A stretch of DNA of 64,000 nt from Pseudoalteromonas luteoviolacea. Its GTDB lineage: Bacteria > Pseudomonadota > Gammaproteobacteria > Enterobacterales > Alteromonadaceae. Numbering within the stretch: the stretch's first letter is position 1; each line of letters opens with the position of its first letter. The DNA is taken from assembly GCF_021654285.1 (NCBI RefSeq), contig NZ_JAKFZS010000014.1, positions 104,773-168,772 on the forward strand. The letters run 5' to 3'. Made by a program: the position numbers and the translations under genes. The notes under the pieces were generated by a model. That model was not told the origin of the DNA and made no database searches. It saw only the letters and a program-made list of their open reading frames with translations. Below are positions 19,730 through 29,100 of this stretch, piece by piece.

Positions 19730-21391
19730 TTATGCTTTTTCAATTTTCGCCCATGAATCGCGAAGCCCAACCGTTTGGTTGAATGTTAAGCTTTGTGACT
19801 TGTTATCGCGACTATAATAGCCTAGTCGTTCAAACTGGAAGCCTTGCTCTGGACTTGCTTTTTCAAGTGATGGCTCTAATTTCGCATTTGCAATAACGAC
19901 TAATGACTCAGGGTTTAGCGTAGTAGCAAAATCTTCAGCAGCCGCTGGGTTAGGTACATTAAATAGACGGTCATACTGACGTACTTCCGCTTCGATACAA
20001 TGTGACGCTGAAACCCAATGAATTACGCCTTTGACCTTACGGCCATCAGCAGGGTTTTTACCAAGTGTATCTGCATCATATGTACAATAAATAGTCGTGA
20101 TATTACCTGCGTCATCTTCTTCAATGCGCTCAGCTTTAATCACATAAGCATTACGTAAACGTACTTCTTTACCCAACACTAAACGCTTAAACTTTTTGTT
20201 CGCTTCAACGCGGAAGTCCTCACGCTCAATGAAGATTTCACGAGTCAATGGCAGTTCACGCTCACCCATTTCTAATGTTGGGTGGTTTGGTGCAGATAAC
20301 ATCTCCACTTTGTCTGCATCATAGTTTTCGATAACAATTTTAACTGGATCTAAAACAGCCATCGCACGTGGTGCATTTTCATTTAGGTCATCACGGATAC
20401 ATGCTTCAAGCATACCCATTTCAACCATGTTATCTTGCTTTGTAATACCAATACGCTTACAAAATTCACGAATAGATGCCGGTGTGTAACCACGACGACG
20501 TAGACCCGCAATTGTAGGCATACGCGGATCATCCCAGCCTTCTACCTGACCGTTCACAACTAAGTCGTTAAGCTTACGCTTTGACATCACGGTATATTCT
20601 AGATTTAGACGAGAAAACTCGATCTGCTGAGGTTGGCACTCAATGCTGATGTTCTCAAGTACCCAATCGTATAAACGACGGTTGTCTTGGAATTCAAGCG
20701 TACACAGTGAATGCGTGATCCCCTCTAGCGCATCTGAAATACAGTGCGTGAAGTCATACATTGGATAAATGCACCACTTGTCACCAGTCTGATGGTGATG
20801 AACAAAACGGATACGGTAAATAATCGGGTCACGAAGTACCATGAAAGAGCTCGCCATATCGATCTTTGCTCTAAGTACACATTCACCTTCTTTAAACTCA
20901 CCATTTTTCATTTTTTCGAAAAGCGCTAAGTTTTCCTCAGGAGATGTATCTCTGTGTGGACTATTTTTACCAGGCTCAGTCAATGTACCGCGATATTCAC
21001 GTGCTTGCTCAGGAGACAAGAAACATACATAAGCTAAGCCTTTTTCAATCAGCTCTACTGCATAGCCGTATAGCTTGTCGAAATAGTTTGATGAGTAGCA
21101 AATTTCGCCATCCCATTCAAAACCTAGCCACTTAACATCTTCTTGAATTGAGTTTACGTAATCGATGTCTTCTTTTTCTGGGTTCGTATCGTCAAAACGT
21201 AAATTACAAAGGCCTTTATAATCTTGCGCTATGCCAAAATTAAGGCAAATAGATTTAGCATGACCAATGTGTAAAAAACCATTTGGCTCTGGCGGGAAAC
21301 GCGTATGTGTTGATGCGTGTTTGCCACTTGCCAGATCACCATCAATGATATTTCTGATGAAGTTAGTTGGGCGATTCTCTGTATCCGCCAT
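19730..21391 (-). CDS. glnS: Glutaminyl-tRNA synthetase
   Basis: Class I synthetase charging tRNA-Gln with glutamine. The HIGH motif appears as FLHIGHAKS (about residue 41), the second signature as VMSKRKL, and the N-terminal [16 protein letters not shown] is typical of GlnS. Length (553 aa) matches E. coli. GAGG and CCTCC bases precede the ATG; the family N-terminus supports this start. Single gene with its own terminator. Confidence 0.97.
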   Translation of the reverse strand: MADTENRPTNFIRNIIDGDLASGKHASTHTRFPPEPNGFLHIGHAKSICLNFGIAQDYKGLCNLRFDDTNPEKEDIDYVNSIQEDVKWLGFEWDGEICYSSNYFDKLYGYAVELIEKGLAYVCFLSPEQAREYRGTLTEPGKNSPHRDTSPEENLALFEKMKNGEFKEGECVLRAKIDMASSFMVLRDPIIYRIRFVHHHQTGDKWCIYPMYDFTHCISDALEGITHSLCTLEFQDNRRLYDWVLENISIECQPQQIEFSRLNLEYTVMSKRKLNDLVVNGQVEGWDDPRMPTIAGLRRRGYTPASIREFCKRIGITKQDNMVEMGMLEACIRDDLNENAPRAMAVLDPVKIVIENYDADKVEMLSAPNHPTLEMGERELPLTREIFIEREDFRVEANKKFKRLVLGKEVRLRNAYVIKAERIEEDDAGNITTIYCTYDADTLGKNPADGRKVKGVIHWVSASHCIEAEVRQYDRLFNVPNPAAAEDFATTLNPESLVVIANAKLEPSLEKASPEQGFQFERLGYYSRDNKSQSLTFNQTVGLRDSWAKIEKA

Positions 21392-21768
21392 AGGAGGTCT
21401 TTCCTCTGAATTTGTAGCTTGTTAACTGACGCATTATTACAAATTAATTTGGTAACTTACAGCGCTTATCGCCTCATAAAGTCGATTTATTTGATGTTTT
21501 TTATGGGCTGGGTAAATTACATGCAAAATTAGTCCAAGGTAGGTGGTGCCTAACTAAAATAATCTCCCTTAAAGAAGCGATCTTGCCTGCCTATTCAAAC
21601 TAATCAAGCTGAATTGAGAAGTATCTTTCTCACATTATAGTAACTTGAAAATAACACAAGACCAGTTTATTTACTTTTTGAACAGCAGTGATTAACTTAA
21701 ACATGCCTGTTCAATACTTAGGCATACCTGTATTTTATCTAATTATCAATATGTAGAATCAAGGAAAT
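21392..21768. other. Intergenic region between divergent glnS and small secreted-protein gene
   Basis: 377 bases, AT-rich, holding the divergent promoters. No RNA gene, repeat or convincing hairpin was seen. AAGGAAAT just before 21769 is the ribosome site of the plus-strand gene. Confidence 0.5.
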
Positions 21769-22062
21769 ATGATGAATCATAAAGTTTTAATTTTATCCGC
21801 TGCATTAGCTAGCACATTAAGCGTTGCTTCATACTCATCCGCAGCGTCGGAAGCCATAACCGAACAGATCAATGCATCACATTCTGTTCGCGTTTGCCAT
21901 TATAAACTTACGTTACGTGGCCCAGGAAGTGATAGATTCCCAGCATGGGAAACAAAAGAAGTACTAGCAAACAAATCATGCCCAAGCGGCTGGACTGTAG
22001 GGTTTTCTTGGAGCTGGGTTCCGGTTGGCTACTATGCTTATCAGTACAGTACATATAGATAG
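21769..22062 (+). CDS. Small secreted two-cysteine protein, paralogue 1 (97 aa)
   Basis: Not a family I recognise. A signal peptide (residues 1-26, ending near SYSSAASEA) is followed by a compact domain with VRVCHYKLTLRG, a central WETKEV, CPSGWTV and a C-terminal VGYYAYQYSTYR. The two cysteines probably form a disulfide. The same framework recurs in the gene at 22343-22612, so this is a tandem duplicate that has diverged. A clear AAGGAAAT ribosome site precedes the ATG and a hairpin follows the stop. Confidence 0.75.
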   Translation: MMNHKVLILSAALASTLSVASYSSAASEAITEQINASHSVRVCHYKLTLRGPGSDRFPAWETKEVLANKSCPSGWTVGFSWSWVPVGYYAYQYSTYR

Positions 22063-22088
22063 TATTTATTTTTTTAAATCTATATTTG

Positions 22089-22114
22089 CCTGCCACATGT
22101 GCGTATGTGGCAGG
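22089..22114 (+). terminator. Hairpin, probable terminator
   Basis: Perfect 10-bp stem CCTGCCACAT / ATGTGGCAGG with a 6-nt loop, followed by TTTG. It lies 27 bases past the stop of the first small secreted-protein gene. Confidence 0.65.
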
Positions 22115-22342
22115 TTTGTAATTCAATTATTCTTTTGATGCTACGCCCTATTTACAGCTACACAAGTAATAAGAGCAATTAAACTATTGAGTTAATTTAT
22201 AAATCGAGTCTTTTTAAATATTTCATATTTCGGCGTAATTTTTATTCACTTATCGTTCATAATGTGTTCTAGTAATAGGGCCTAAATCAAGCTCAAAGGA
22301 TTGAGTTAAATTGTACAACGACCTGAAAGTGATAAAGGAAAT

Positions 22343-22612
22343 ATGATGATAAAAAATATATTGGCACTTGTGCTTACTTTTAGCTTTATTTTTAGTGCAT
22401 CAGCCCTAAGCTCAGACAAAGAAGCAGCTAATGCGAGCTATAAAGTGTGTCATTATAAGCTGACCTCAGCAAAGAGTAATTCAACATATCCTTCGTGGGA
22501 AAAAAAGACTGTCCGACCTTGGCAAGTTTGCCCACCTAGCTGGACAGTTGCAGCGCCCAATAGCAAAATAACTGTTGGTATTTACGTTTACCTATTTACA
22601 ACGTATCGATAA
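22343..22612 (+). CDS. Small secreted two-cysteine protein, paralogue 2 (89 aa)
   Basis: Signal peptide about residues 1-22 (MMIKNILALVLTFSFIFSAS). The mature part repeats the scheme of the upstream gene: YKVCHYKLTSAK, WEKKTVRPWQVCPPSWTV, VGIYVYLFTTYR. The shared spacing CHYKLT...WE.K.V...CP..WTV...VG.Y.Y...TYR shows a common origin, while the signal peptide and intergenic DNA differ. Its start lies 280 bases after the first copy's stop, with its own GGAAAT ribosome site, so it is probably separately transcribed. Function unknown; secreted and disulfide-stabilised is all the sequence shows. Confidence 0.75.
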   Translation: MMIKNILALVLTFSFIFSASALSSDKEAANASYKVCHYKLTSAKSNSTYPSWEKKTVRPWQVCPPSWTVAAPNSKITVGIYVYLFTTYR

Positions 22613-22850
22613 TTTATATTAGCTTTCACCTACAGCATTACATATGTTGAAAGCACACTCAATATTTCAATTTTAGCAAAAGATATTTTCTCTCCTTTTT
22701 TAGAAGCAGTGGTTTTTCACTATTTTCAGAACATTTAGCAAACATAAATACATCCATATATATTAGATAATGATAGTTTAGTACACCTTATTTTCCCTCA
22801 ATGTGCTTACACTTTTTTAGAGCGTAAACAACATGTAAAGGAAAACTAAT

Positions 22851-23708
22851 ATGAAACACCTCACAAACACCCTAGTCATTATGGGAATACTCTCCACGAT
22901 AGCGACTACCGCCTTTGCCAATCAGCCTAAAAACTCAGCTATTCGAGTTTTGATTGATCAGAACGGTATCGCCTATCTTCACAAGGATGACGAGTTTAAT
23001 ACATGGCAAACTGCACCCCTACCTTATTATCAAAAAACAGTTGCCGCTTCTGGGGGCTATTTTCATTTTCGCCCCCATAGTGAGAGTGCCCCTGGATACG
23101 CCTATGATGAAGAAGCAACTTTTGCGATAGGCGAATATGGCTTGATATTTAGGTACCAAAACGATGCATGGCAACATGTATTTGGTTGTTGGGACGCAGT
23201 AGATGTGTCAACACATAGCCCAAAGCATGCTTATTGCGTTAACCAAGTCGGTGAGTTAAAAAGGCTCAACACAGCAAATGGTAACTTTGGTGGAAATTTT
23301 GGGATTAACAATAAACGCATTGTCAAAATTGATGTGAATGAAATTGGAAACATCTGGGCCATAACGGATGATAACGAACTCTACCAAAGGATTAACGACC
23401 ATTGGCATCAAGTCAACTTAAACTGCCCACAAACTTGTACCCTCAAGGATATCGCTGTTGGTGGTGGCGAAGTCTATATTACTGCATATATTTTCAAAAA
23501 TACGCGCGGTTCACAGCAAGTCTATAAGCTAGTTGGCAATGAATTAGAAAAATTTGGACACTTTTATAATATTGAAGTAGATCGCGATAATACCATTTGG
23601 GCAATTTCATATGACTCGAAAACCCTTCACTATAAACGCCCGGGGATGATTGACTTTATAGAGGAGCAAGGGGCTAATGATACCGCAGTTGTTGATATTG
23701 GTGGCTAA
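22851..23708 (+). CDS. Secreted tectonin/beta-propeller-like protein, 285 aa
   Basis: Signal peptide (residues 1-23, ending TTAFA) is followed by repeated short beta units of the type GxIWAI..D.ELYQR...W..V, for example GNIWAITDDNELYQRINDHW and DNTIWAISYDSKTLHY. This spacing resembles tectonin-type beta-propeller repeats, which often bind glycans or lipopolysaccharide. I count four to five degenerate repeats. It lies downstream of the two small secreted proteins on the same strand, with its own AAAGGAAAA ribosome site. A carbohydrate-binding role is an inference. Confidence 0.55.
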   Translation: MKHLTNTLVIMGILSTIATTAFANQPKNSAIRVLIDQNGIAYLHKDDEFNTWQTAPLPYYQKTVAASGGYFHFRPHSESAPGYAYDEEATFAIGEYGLIFRYQNDAWQHVFGCWDAVDVSTHSPKHAYCVNQVGELKRLNTANGNFGGNFGINNKRIVKIDVNEIGNIWAITDDNELYQRINDHWHQVNLNCPQTCTLKDIAVGGGEVYITAYIFKNTRGSQQVYKLVGNELEKFGHFYNIEVDRDNTIWAISYDSKTLHYKRPGMIDFIEEQGANDTAVVDIGG

Positions 23709-23724
23709 TTAAATAATCTTGTTG

Positions 23725-23757
23725 TGGCCAGATACATGAAATGAGTCGGTCTGGCCA
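23725..23757 (+). terminator. Stem-loop after the tectonin-like gene, weak terminator
   Basis: An 8-bp perfect stem TGGCCAGA / TCTGGCCA with a 17-nt loop follows the stop at 23708 by 16 bases. No T-run follows, so termination is uncertain. Confidence 0.4.
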
Positions 23758-23864
23758 ATAAAACCTTGAGCTTAATATTTAGCAGAGTTCCTTTCTCTCC
23801 TCACCTCATGTTAATATGAACTCTTAATAACTATAAACATTTTATTAAAAACAAAGGGAATTAA

Positions 23865-24203
23865 TTGCTAAAGAGCATCATATTATTTATTGAAAAAATA
23901 TTTGAGTGGCATTTATATTTTTTAGGATACTTTGTCTTTCTACTCTTATATTTACAAATTGTGGTTGTGCCAACATTCTTGATGGGTTTGCTTGGCTCCA
24001 TTTCATATTTACATTTTGACCACTTTACTGCTTCAAGTTTAATAGTAGGTTGTTTATTACTGGGATTGTTGATTGGCTTATATTGGGCTGAGCGAACTCG
24101 TCGTGGCCTCGGCATTATTACTTTCCATGCATATTTGCTCTCAACACCAGAAATCGATGGTCATGGAACACACCTTCGAAGCGAAACAAAAAAAACAACA
24201 TAA
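23865..24203 (+). CDS. Hypothetical small membrane protein, 112 aa
   Basis: Two hydrophobic stretches (about residues 15-45 and 55-75) indicate an inner-membrane protein; the tail after WAERTRRGLG is polar. The only start I see is a TTG at 23865, preceded by AAAGGGAA, which fits a ribosome site. The gene ends before a shared hairpin at 24208-24227. No family recognised. It could be a chance frame, but the ribosome site and hydrophobic pattern support it. Confidence 0.5.
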   Translation: MLKSIILFIEKIFEWHLYFLGYFVFLLLYLQIVVVPTFLMGLLGSISYLHFDHFTASSLIVGCLLLGLLIGLYWAERTRRGLGIITFHAYLLSTPEIDGHGTHLRSETKKTT

Positions 24204-24207
24204 TAAA

Positions 24208-24227
24208 AAAGCTGCCTAAGCAGCTTT
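24208..24227. terminator. Bidirectional terminator closing the injection-system operon
   Basis: AAAGCTGC / GCAGCTTT, an 8-bp perfect stem with a 4-nt loop between A- and T-rich flanks. It separates the convergent gene ends at 24203 (plus) and 24232 (minus). Confidence 0.75.
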
Positions 24228-24231
24228 GTTA

Positions 24232-24837
24232 TTATGTTGTGGTCAAATACGCTAAACGCTGTTTAAAGCGCTCGCTTGGTACCTTGTGCCACAACTCTCT
24301 GTCAGACATCTCTTTACTGAATGCTTCAAGGTCATTTTGCACTACATAACGTTGGATCCGTCTACGGGTAGTCGGAGTATAATCACCGCGGTAACGCAAA
24401 TCGATTAAGATATCTTTAATTTTTGGATGTAAATTATCCCAATTTACCGGCCCGTATACCTTAACGCAATCGGCTTTATCACAAATGCGTTTGACATCTT
24501 TTGCCATCACTTCATATGTCTGCTCAAATAATAGGACTTGCTCTTTCGGGCTGACCTCAAAGCCTTGTAATCCATGTTTTTCTATAAACTCTTTTGCCTC
24601 ACTGCCATACAAGCCCGATGCCTTTGCCAGCACTTGGGCGTCTTCAAAAGCCACCCCAGCAAGTTTTAAAGCTTGGATAATTTGCTCCGAACTGCGATGC
24701 TTCAAATCAAAGCCTCTTCCAATAGTTAGACCAGAGTACTGAGATGGCACATGTAAGACACGGCTGTGGTATCGACCGCCCTCTTGTCCTTCTTGTTCAA
24801 ATGTAAATTGGCCCACGCTAGGCTGCTGTATACTCAT
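24232..24837 (-). CDS. Pesticin/T4-lysozyme-like muramidase at the end of the eCIS operon, 201 aa
   Basis: The segment SGLTIGRGFDLKHRS (residues 35-49) matches the active-site strand of pesticin-type, T4-lysozyme-fold muramidases. Thr38 and Asp44 keep the T-x5-D spacing of pesticin, and Glu14 or Glu16 lies about 22-24 residues upstream as the general acid. The enzyme would cleave peptidoglycan between MurNAc and GlcNAc. There is no signal peptide, so it acts from the cytosol (for release by lysis) or is carried to a target. It is the last gene of the injection-system transcript, 98 bases after the previous one, and starts after GGGAAAGAGG. Release endolysin and payload effector are both possible. 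Confidence 0.65.
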   Translation of the reverse strand: MSIQQPSVGQFTFEQEGQEGGRYHSRVLHVPSQYSGLTIGRGFDLKHRSSEQIIQALKLAGVAFEDAQVLAKASGLYGSEAKEFIEKHGLQGFEVSPKEQVLLFEQTYEVMAKDVKRICDKADCVKVYGPVNWDNLHPKIKDILIDLRYRGDYTPTTRRRIQRYVVQNDLEAFSKEMSDRELWHKVPSERFKQRLAYLTTT

Positions 24838-24934
24838 GCCTCTTTCCCTAAAAATATTATTTTGACTAGATTTAATCAGTCAAATGATTACTCTATTGAT
24901 TTTCTATATTGGGTAAATTTAGTAAAATTCAACC

Positions 24935-25360
24935 CTATTGGTGCAGGGCATGCTCTTTTTGCATATTGCCAACAAGAGAAAAATAATTGATACCTGCAAT
25001 GATCCAATCATGTAATTTATCCGCAGGTATTTGGTTTATTCGATGCAACGTTTGCTCGCACATTTGGCTACTTGGTGAAATACCATAATATTTTTGCATT
25101 TCAAGGAGCATCATCGCTAAAAGACCATGCGCGTTAAGCAGCAACAATAACTCTGCTGTTTTTTGGTTCTTTATGCGTTCACCTTTAAACTGTCGCCAAA
25201 GTTCACCCCCGTAGACTTGCTTAAGTAAAACTTGGATTTCCTTATCATTAAAACCTTGGCTATATAAGCTGTCCAAACGCATAGTTTGATAATTAGTATC
25301 TTGGTTATATTTAAAGTTTTCTTCAAAAACATATCTAAACGCTTCTTGATAATTTGCCAC
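24935..25360 (-). CDS. eCIS operon protein of unknown function, 141 aa
   Basis: Not recognised. I start it at the GTG at 25360 (reads M/V-ANYQEAFRYVFEENF) because AAGGAGAG lies seven bases before it; the longer frame begins with a TTG and no ribosome site. The product is helical and soluble, with LNAHGLLAMMLLEMQKYYG in the middle and no signal or membrane segment. Its place between the tape-measure and lysozyme genes suggests an accessory, chaperone or effector-related role in the injection system. Its relation to the neighbouring 192-aa protein is unclear. Confidence 0.65.
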   Translation of the reverse strand: MANYQEAFRYVFEENFKYNQDTNYQTMRLDSLYSQGFNDKEIQVLLKQVYGGELWRQFKGERIKNQKTAELLLLLNAHGLLAMMLLEMQKYYGISPSSQMCEQTLHRINQIPADKLHDWIIAGINYFSLVGNMQKEHALHQ

Positions 25361-25440
25361 AGAGTCTCTCCTTAGGTTCTTTAAACACTGACGCAAAAAC
25401 TTTTTATATGTGACAAAAAACCAAGGCGTAATTTATTTAA

Positions 25441-26019
25441 TTAACTTAACTTCCCTCTGATCTGTAAAAATACCAAACTCAAAAAGTCTGACAACATAGA
25501 CTTAAATTCACTATGGTCCTCAAAATTAGGGGGGAATGGGAAGTGTGGAAATTGATTTTCTGACGGCATATTTTGATAATAATAATCGTCAGCAAAAAAC
25601 AATGGCTGTGTTTGGCTTGTCACTAAATCCGTAATGTATTTAGCATAAATAAACGCATGATTTGGGCGCGTAAATATTAATAGCCTATTTTGTGTCAATC
25701 CGGTGTCAAGATCATCTGAATTTCCCGAAAAAACAAATGACACTTGTGTGATCACCTCTATCGCTTCGCTCTCTTCAAACAGTGTTTGCTTCTCTATCTC
25801 AATATCAGCAGCATACCCTTGCTCAACTAATAAAGATTTAGCTAACTCCAAGTGTGGTAGTACGCGATTTGTAAATAAGTTATTCAAATGTTGGAGCAAA
25901 TACCTGCGATTATACTCCAAATAGGCTTGTACTTTATTTTCTGCAACTTGATACTGCTGTTGACGCACTTGATGTTCCTCAATTAACGCGCGTAGATTCG
26001 AATGATTATTTACAGGCAT
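25441..26019 (-). CDS. eCIS operon protein of unknown function, 192 aa
   Basis: Not recognised. I place the start at the ATG at 26019 (MPVNNHSNLRALIEEHQ), which has TGGAGAAG at good distance; upstream in-frame codons lack a site. Residues 9-50 form a likely coiled coil (LIEEHQVRQQQYQVAENK). The rest is mixed, with a beta-rich middle (EVITQVSFVFSG, NRLLIFTRPNHAFIYAKYI). It is soluble and unsignalled. It sits where Afp/PVC loci usually carry the AAA+ ATPase and the cap, but I see neither a Walker A motif nor the usual cap N-terminus. Confidence 0.65.
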   Translation of the reverse strand: MPVNNHSNLRALIEEHQVRQQQYQVAENKVQAYLEYNRRYLLQHLNNLFTNRVLPHLELAKSLLVEQGYAADIEIEKQTLFEESEAIEVITQVSFVFSGNSDDLDTGLTQNRLLIFTRPNHAFIYAKYITDLVTSQTQPLFFADDYYYQNMPSENQFPHFPFPPNFEDHSEFKSMLSDFLSLVFLQIRGKLS

Positions 26020-26165
26020 ACACTTCTCCATATTTAATTGGGACCAGCTCACTCGTTCGCGAGTCCATTTGATGATTGGTCTTGGGTTTGAGACACATCA
26101 CTTGCCATATAATGTGTCTTCGTTTTAAGTTTTATTCTGGATTTTTTGTTGTGAGTTGAATCAAT

Positions 26166-29100
26166 TTAAAAGCCGTACTGCCATTCAATATTGATTAAGT
26201 CATTATTCAACCAAGGAAGTTGAACAATTCCTAACCCCCAAGGAAGCTTCATAAGCAATATATCTTGAGGTTTACTATCGATAACAATGCAAACACCATT
26301 TGCGGTGAGTTTGACTTCGCCGGCTCTTTGTAAAAACATAGATTTAAACGCATCAGCTGGCATGCCTTTTAAGGCTTCCCAGCGACTTATTGCTGCATTG
26401 ACCATGTTGGTAATTTCATCACGTTCCTGTTCACTTGTTGTCGCTTGCTCTTCATACTTATGTTCAAGAGGTAAGCCAAGTAGCGCATTAATGACAAAAG
26501 TATCAGCCTCATCGTCATCAATACCAACGAGTTCGCAAAGCAACGCATGCGCTTTATGTTGCGAAGCTTCGTTTTCAAATAACACGCCAGATTCATCCGT
26601 ATTGTCGAGTAAAGCTAACTTGTTAAATAAAATTTCCAAGAACGGCCAAAGTAAAACAACGCCCGCATCGGCACTGATAAAGTGCTCAGAAGACTGCTGA
26701 TAAAGATATTTAAGCTCTGCAAGAGCTTCTTCACTGTGTGTCTTTATCTTTTGCGCATTCAAGTTGGCGAGTCTATTTCGTTGTTTTTTAGCTTGTAGAG
26801 TCAGCCCTTCAAGCACTTTGTTTATATTTTGTGCTACAAGTGAAGGCGCCTCGTTATCAGCAACGTGCGATACGTTTTCGATGTCCTCATGGCTAATATC
26901 AGATAATTGCAAGCGTTTATCTAACACGCTGACTCCTAGCTTTTGTTGAGACTTAGATAACCTTGCTCCGAGTTTCTGTTTAGGCTTCGATAATAATGTA
27001 TTGCCCTCTAATACTCCCTCCGACTGAGCAATTACATGGCTATCCAAGTTGTGTTTCACGTCGCTTTTATGTGACTCATAAGATACAAGCTGATTTTTTA
27101 CTTCTTCTAGTGTCTTTGCCGAGCGCAGTTGACCAATTGCCTGCAGAGCATGATTCTGGTGCTCTTTGCTATTTTGCTCAAGTGAAATTGGAGAACCATC
27201 ACTCTCAGCTTGATTATCAGACTCTCTTGTGATGACGGCATTTAAGCTATCTTGCACCCCAGTATCTTTTTGGTCGAGCTGATGCTCATCAAGCAAAGAC
27301 ACCCACCACATTGATGACTTTTGTAACTGCCCTGGTAAATAGGGGTTGAGCGCATATAACTTTCTTCTTATGCCATCAAACGCAGAGATAGTTGAACTTA
27401 AAAGCTGCTGCGCGTCTTTGCCAGCAGGTGATACTGAATCCGATGGAAATAAAGCTTTCCAACTGTGCACATACGATAGCAAATTAACCACCACCTCATG
27501 ACAAGCATGTAGTTGAATTTCCAATTGATTGGCTGAAATCACTTGTTGCAGCGCACTCATATAGCGCTTCAATTGAGTGATCATGACCAACTCACGAGCA
27601 AGTACAAGCCCAGAGGGAGCTAGTGGCTTACCTGATTTTTTATCTTCCGTTTCAGCACCCGCGTCTGTTATCTCACCAATCTCATTCCTGCTCATGTTTT
27701 TAGCTGATTGCTTTTGCGCATCAAACAACAAGTCATTGGTTTGGTTTTCAGCCATTGAATACAGAGTACTTTGCTGCATCGTTTTGATGTGATTGACTAT
27801 CTGCCCCAACTTTTCACAAACTGGCGCCAACGCACTCAGTAGACTTTTTACAACCGATATCTGCTTTTCATCATTCAGGCCACTCAACTCCAATTGAGCA
27901 TATTGTTCTGTTAATGAGCTGTGTTCAATTTGCCCTATGTGCTTTATTTGGCTTGCAATTAGTTGCTTTAATTTTGTCGCACTGGCCCCAAACATCTCAC
28001 TTCGAACGATTAACTGATGCGTTTCATCCACTTGCGGTAGTAAGACAGACAGTGTTAACTCTAATTGCAGCAGCTCAATTTGCCCTAATTGTGCGATCTG
28101 CTTGCCATCAAATACAACACGCATAGATGGCTCAAAATAACTGACCTCGCTCAGTATATGCTCTGCAGAATCACGCAGTGCTGTATGCTCATTTGCGGTG
28201 CTCGTACCTGACTCGATATCTGTGTTTTGCTGCTTTTGTTCGTTTTCTACAGACTCATTATTATGCTCCGTAAGCTGATAGCCTGATTTCCGCTGTTCAA
28301 TTCGCTTATATTCATTACTCAGCCATGCATGCAATTGTTCAAGCAAAGCGCTATACACCACCACTTCTGCTTCAGTGTTGTCACTTTCTTCACTACCCAA
28401 CACATTTGCAAAGAAATGGTTGAACTGGACAATAAATTGCGATGGTAAGCTATTGATTTGACACAGTAGCGCAAAAATACGTCGAGCATATTTAGGTGAT
28501 TGCTTAGGTGCCCAATTGCACTCTATCGCTTTGCGCTCACGTGCAATGAGCTGAATAACCTTATTGCTTGCTCGTAGATTTACGCCGTATGAACCCTCAG
28601 CCGCTAACATTGCAGTCAATAATCGCTGAACTGGCGCTCTTAGTGCCACGGGTAGCGTTTGCTCAACATCGTATTTAGCAATAAATTGACGCCAGTGAAT
28701 TTGGTTCAAATGAGGCAACTCTTCTGAGCTTGTTTGAGTAGTCAAAAGTTGAATTAAACGCTCAAGCGCACGAATCGTTTGTCGACAACCTCCTCCGAGC
28801 GCCCCTCTAATTTGTGCAAGTAGATAAGGTGTGCCTTGCTCGACGAATTCTTCCGTCTGTTGAGGTGAGGAAAGATCCGCACTGCGATGTTCTAACACTT
28901 GTGTGAGCGCACCTGACTGATATGGCGCCAAATCGGTTTTATAATGAGGGAATGTCTTTGTTTTACTACTTACCTTGTTCAGCACATTTAATAGTGATTT
29001 ACAATCTTTAGCCGTGATTGCCGCTTGGCCTTTCACTGCAAACCAGGTACTCAGGGCTCCAAAAGTAGTCCGCTTTGTTTTTATAGAATCAGCGACACTT

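Noticed and set aside
26051..26064. ACTCG-TTCG-CGAGT hairpin between the 192-aa gene and the tape-measure gene
   Set aside because: No T-run on either strand; too short to call a terminator, although the tetraloop is a stable type.
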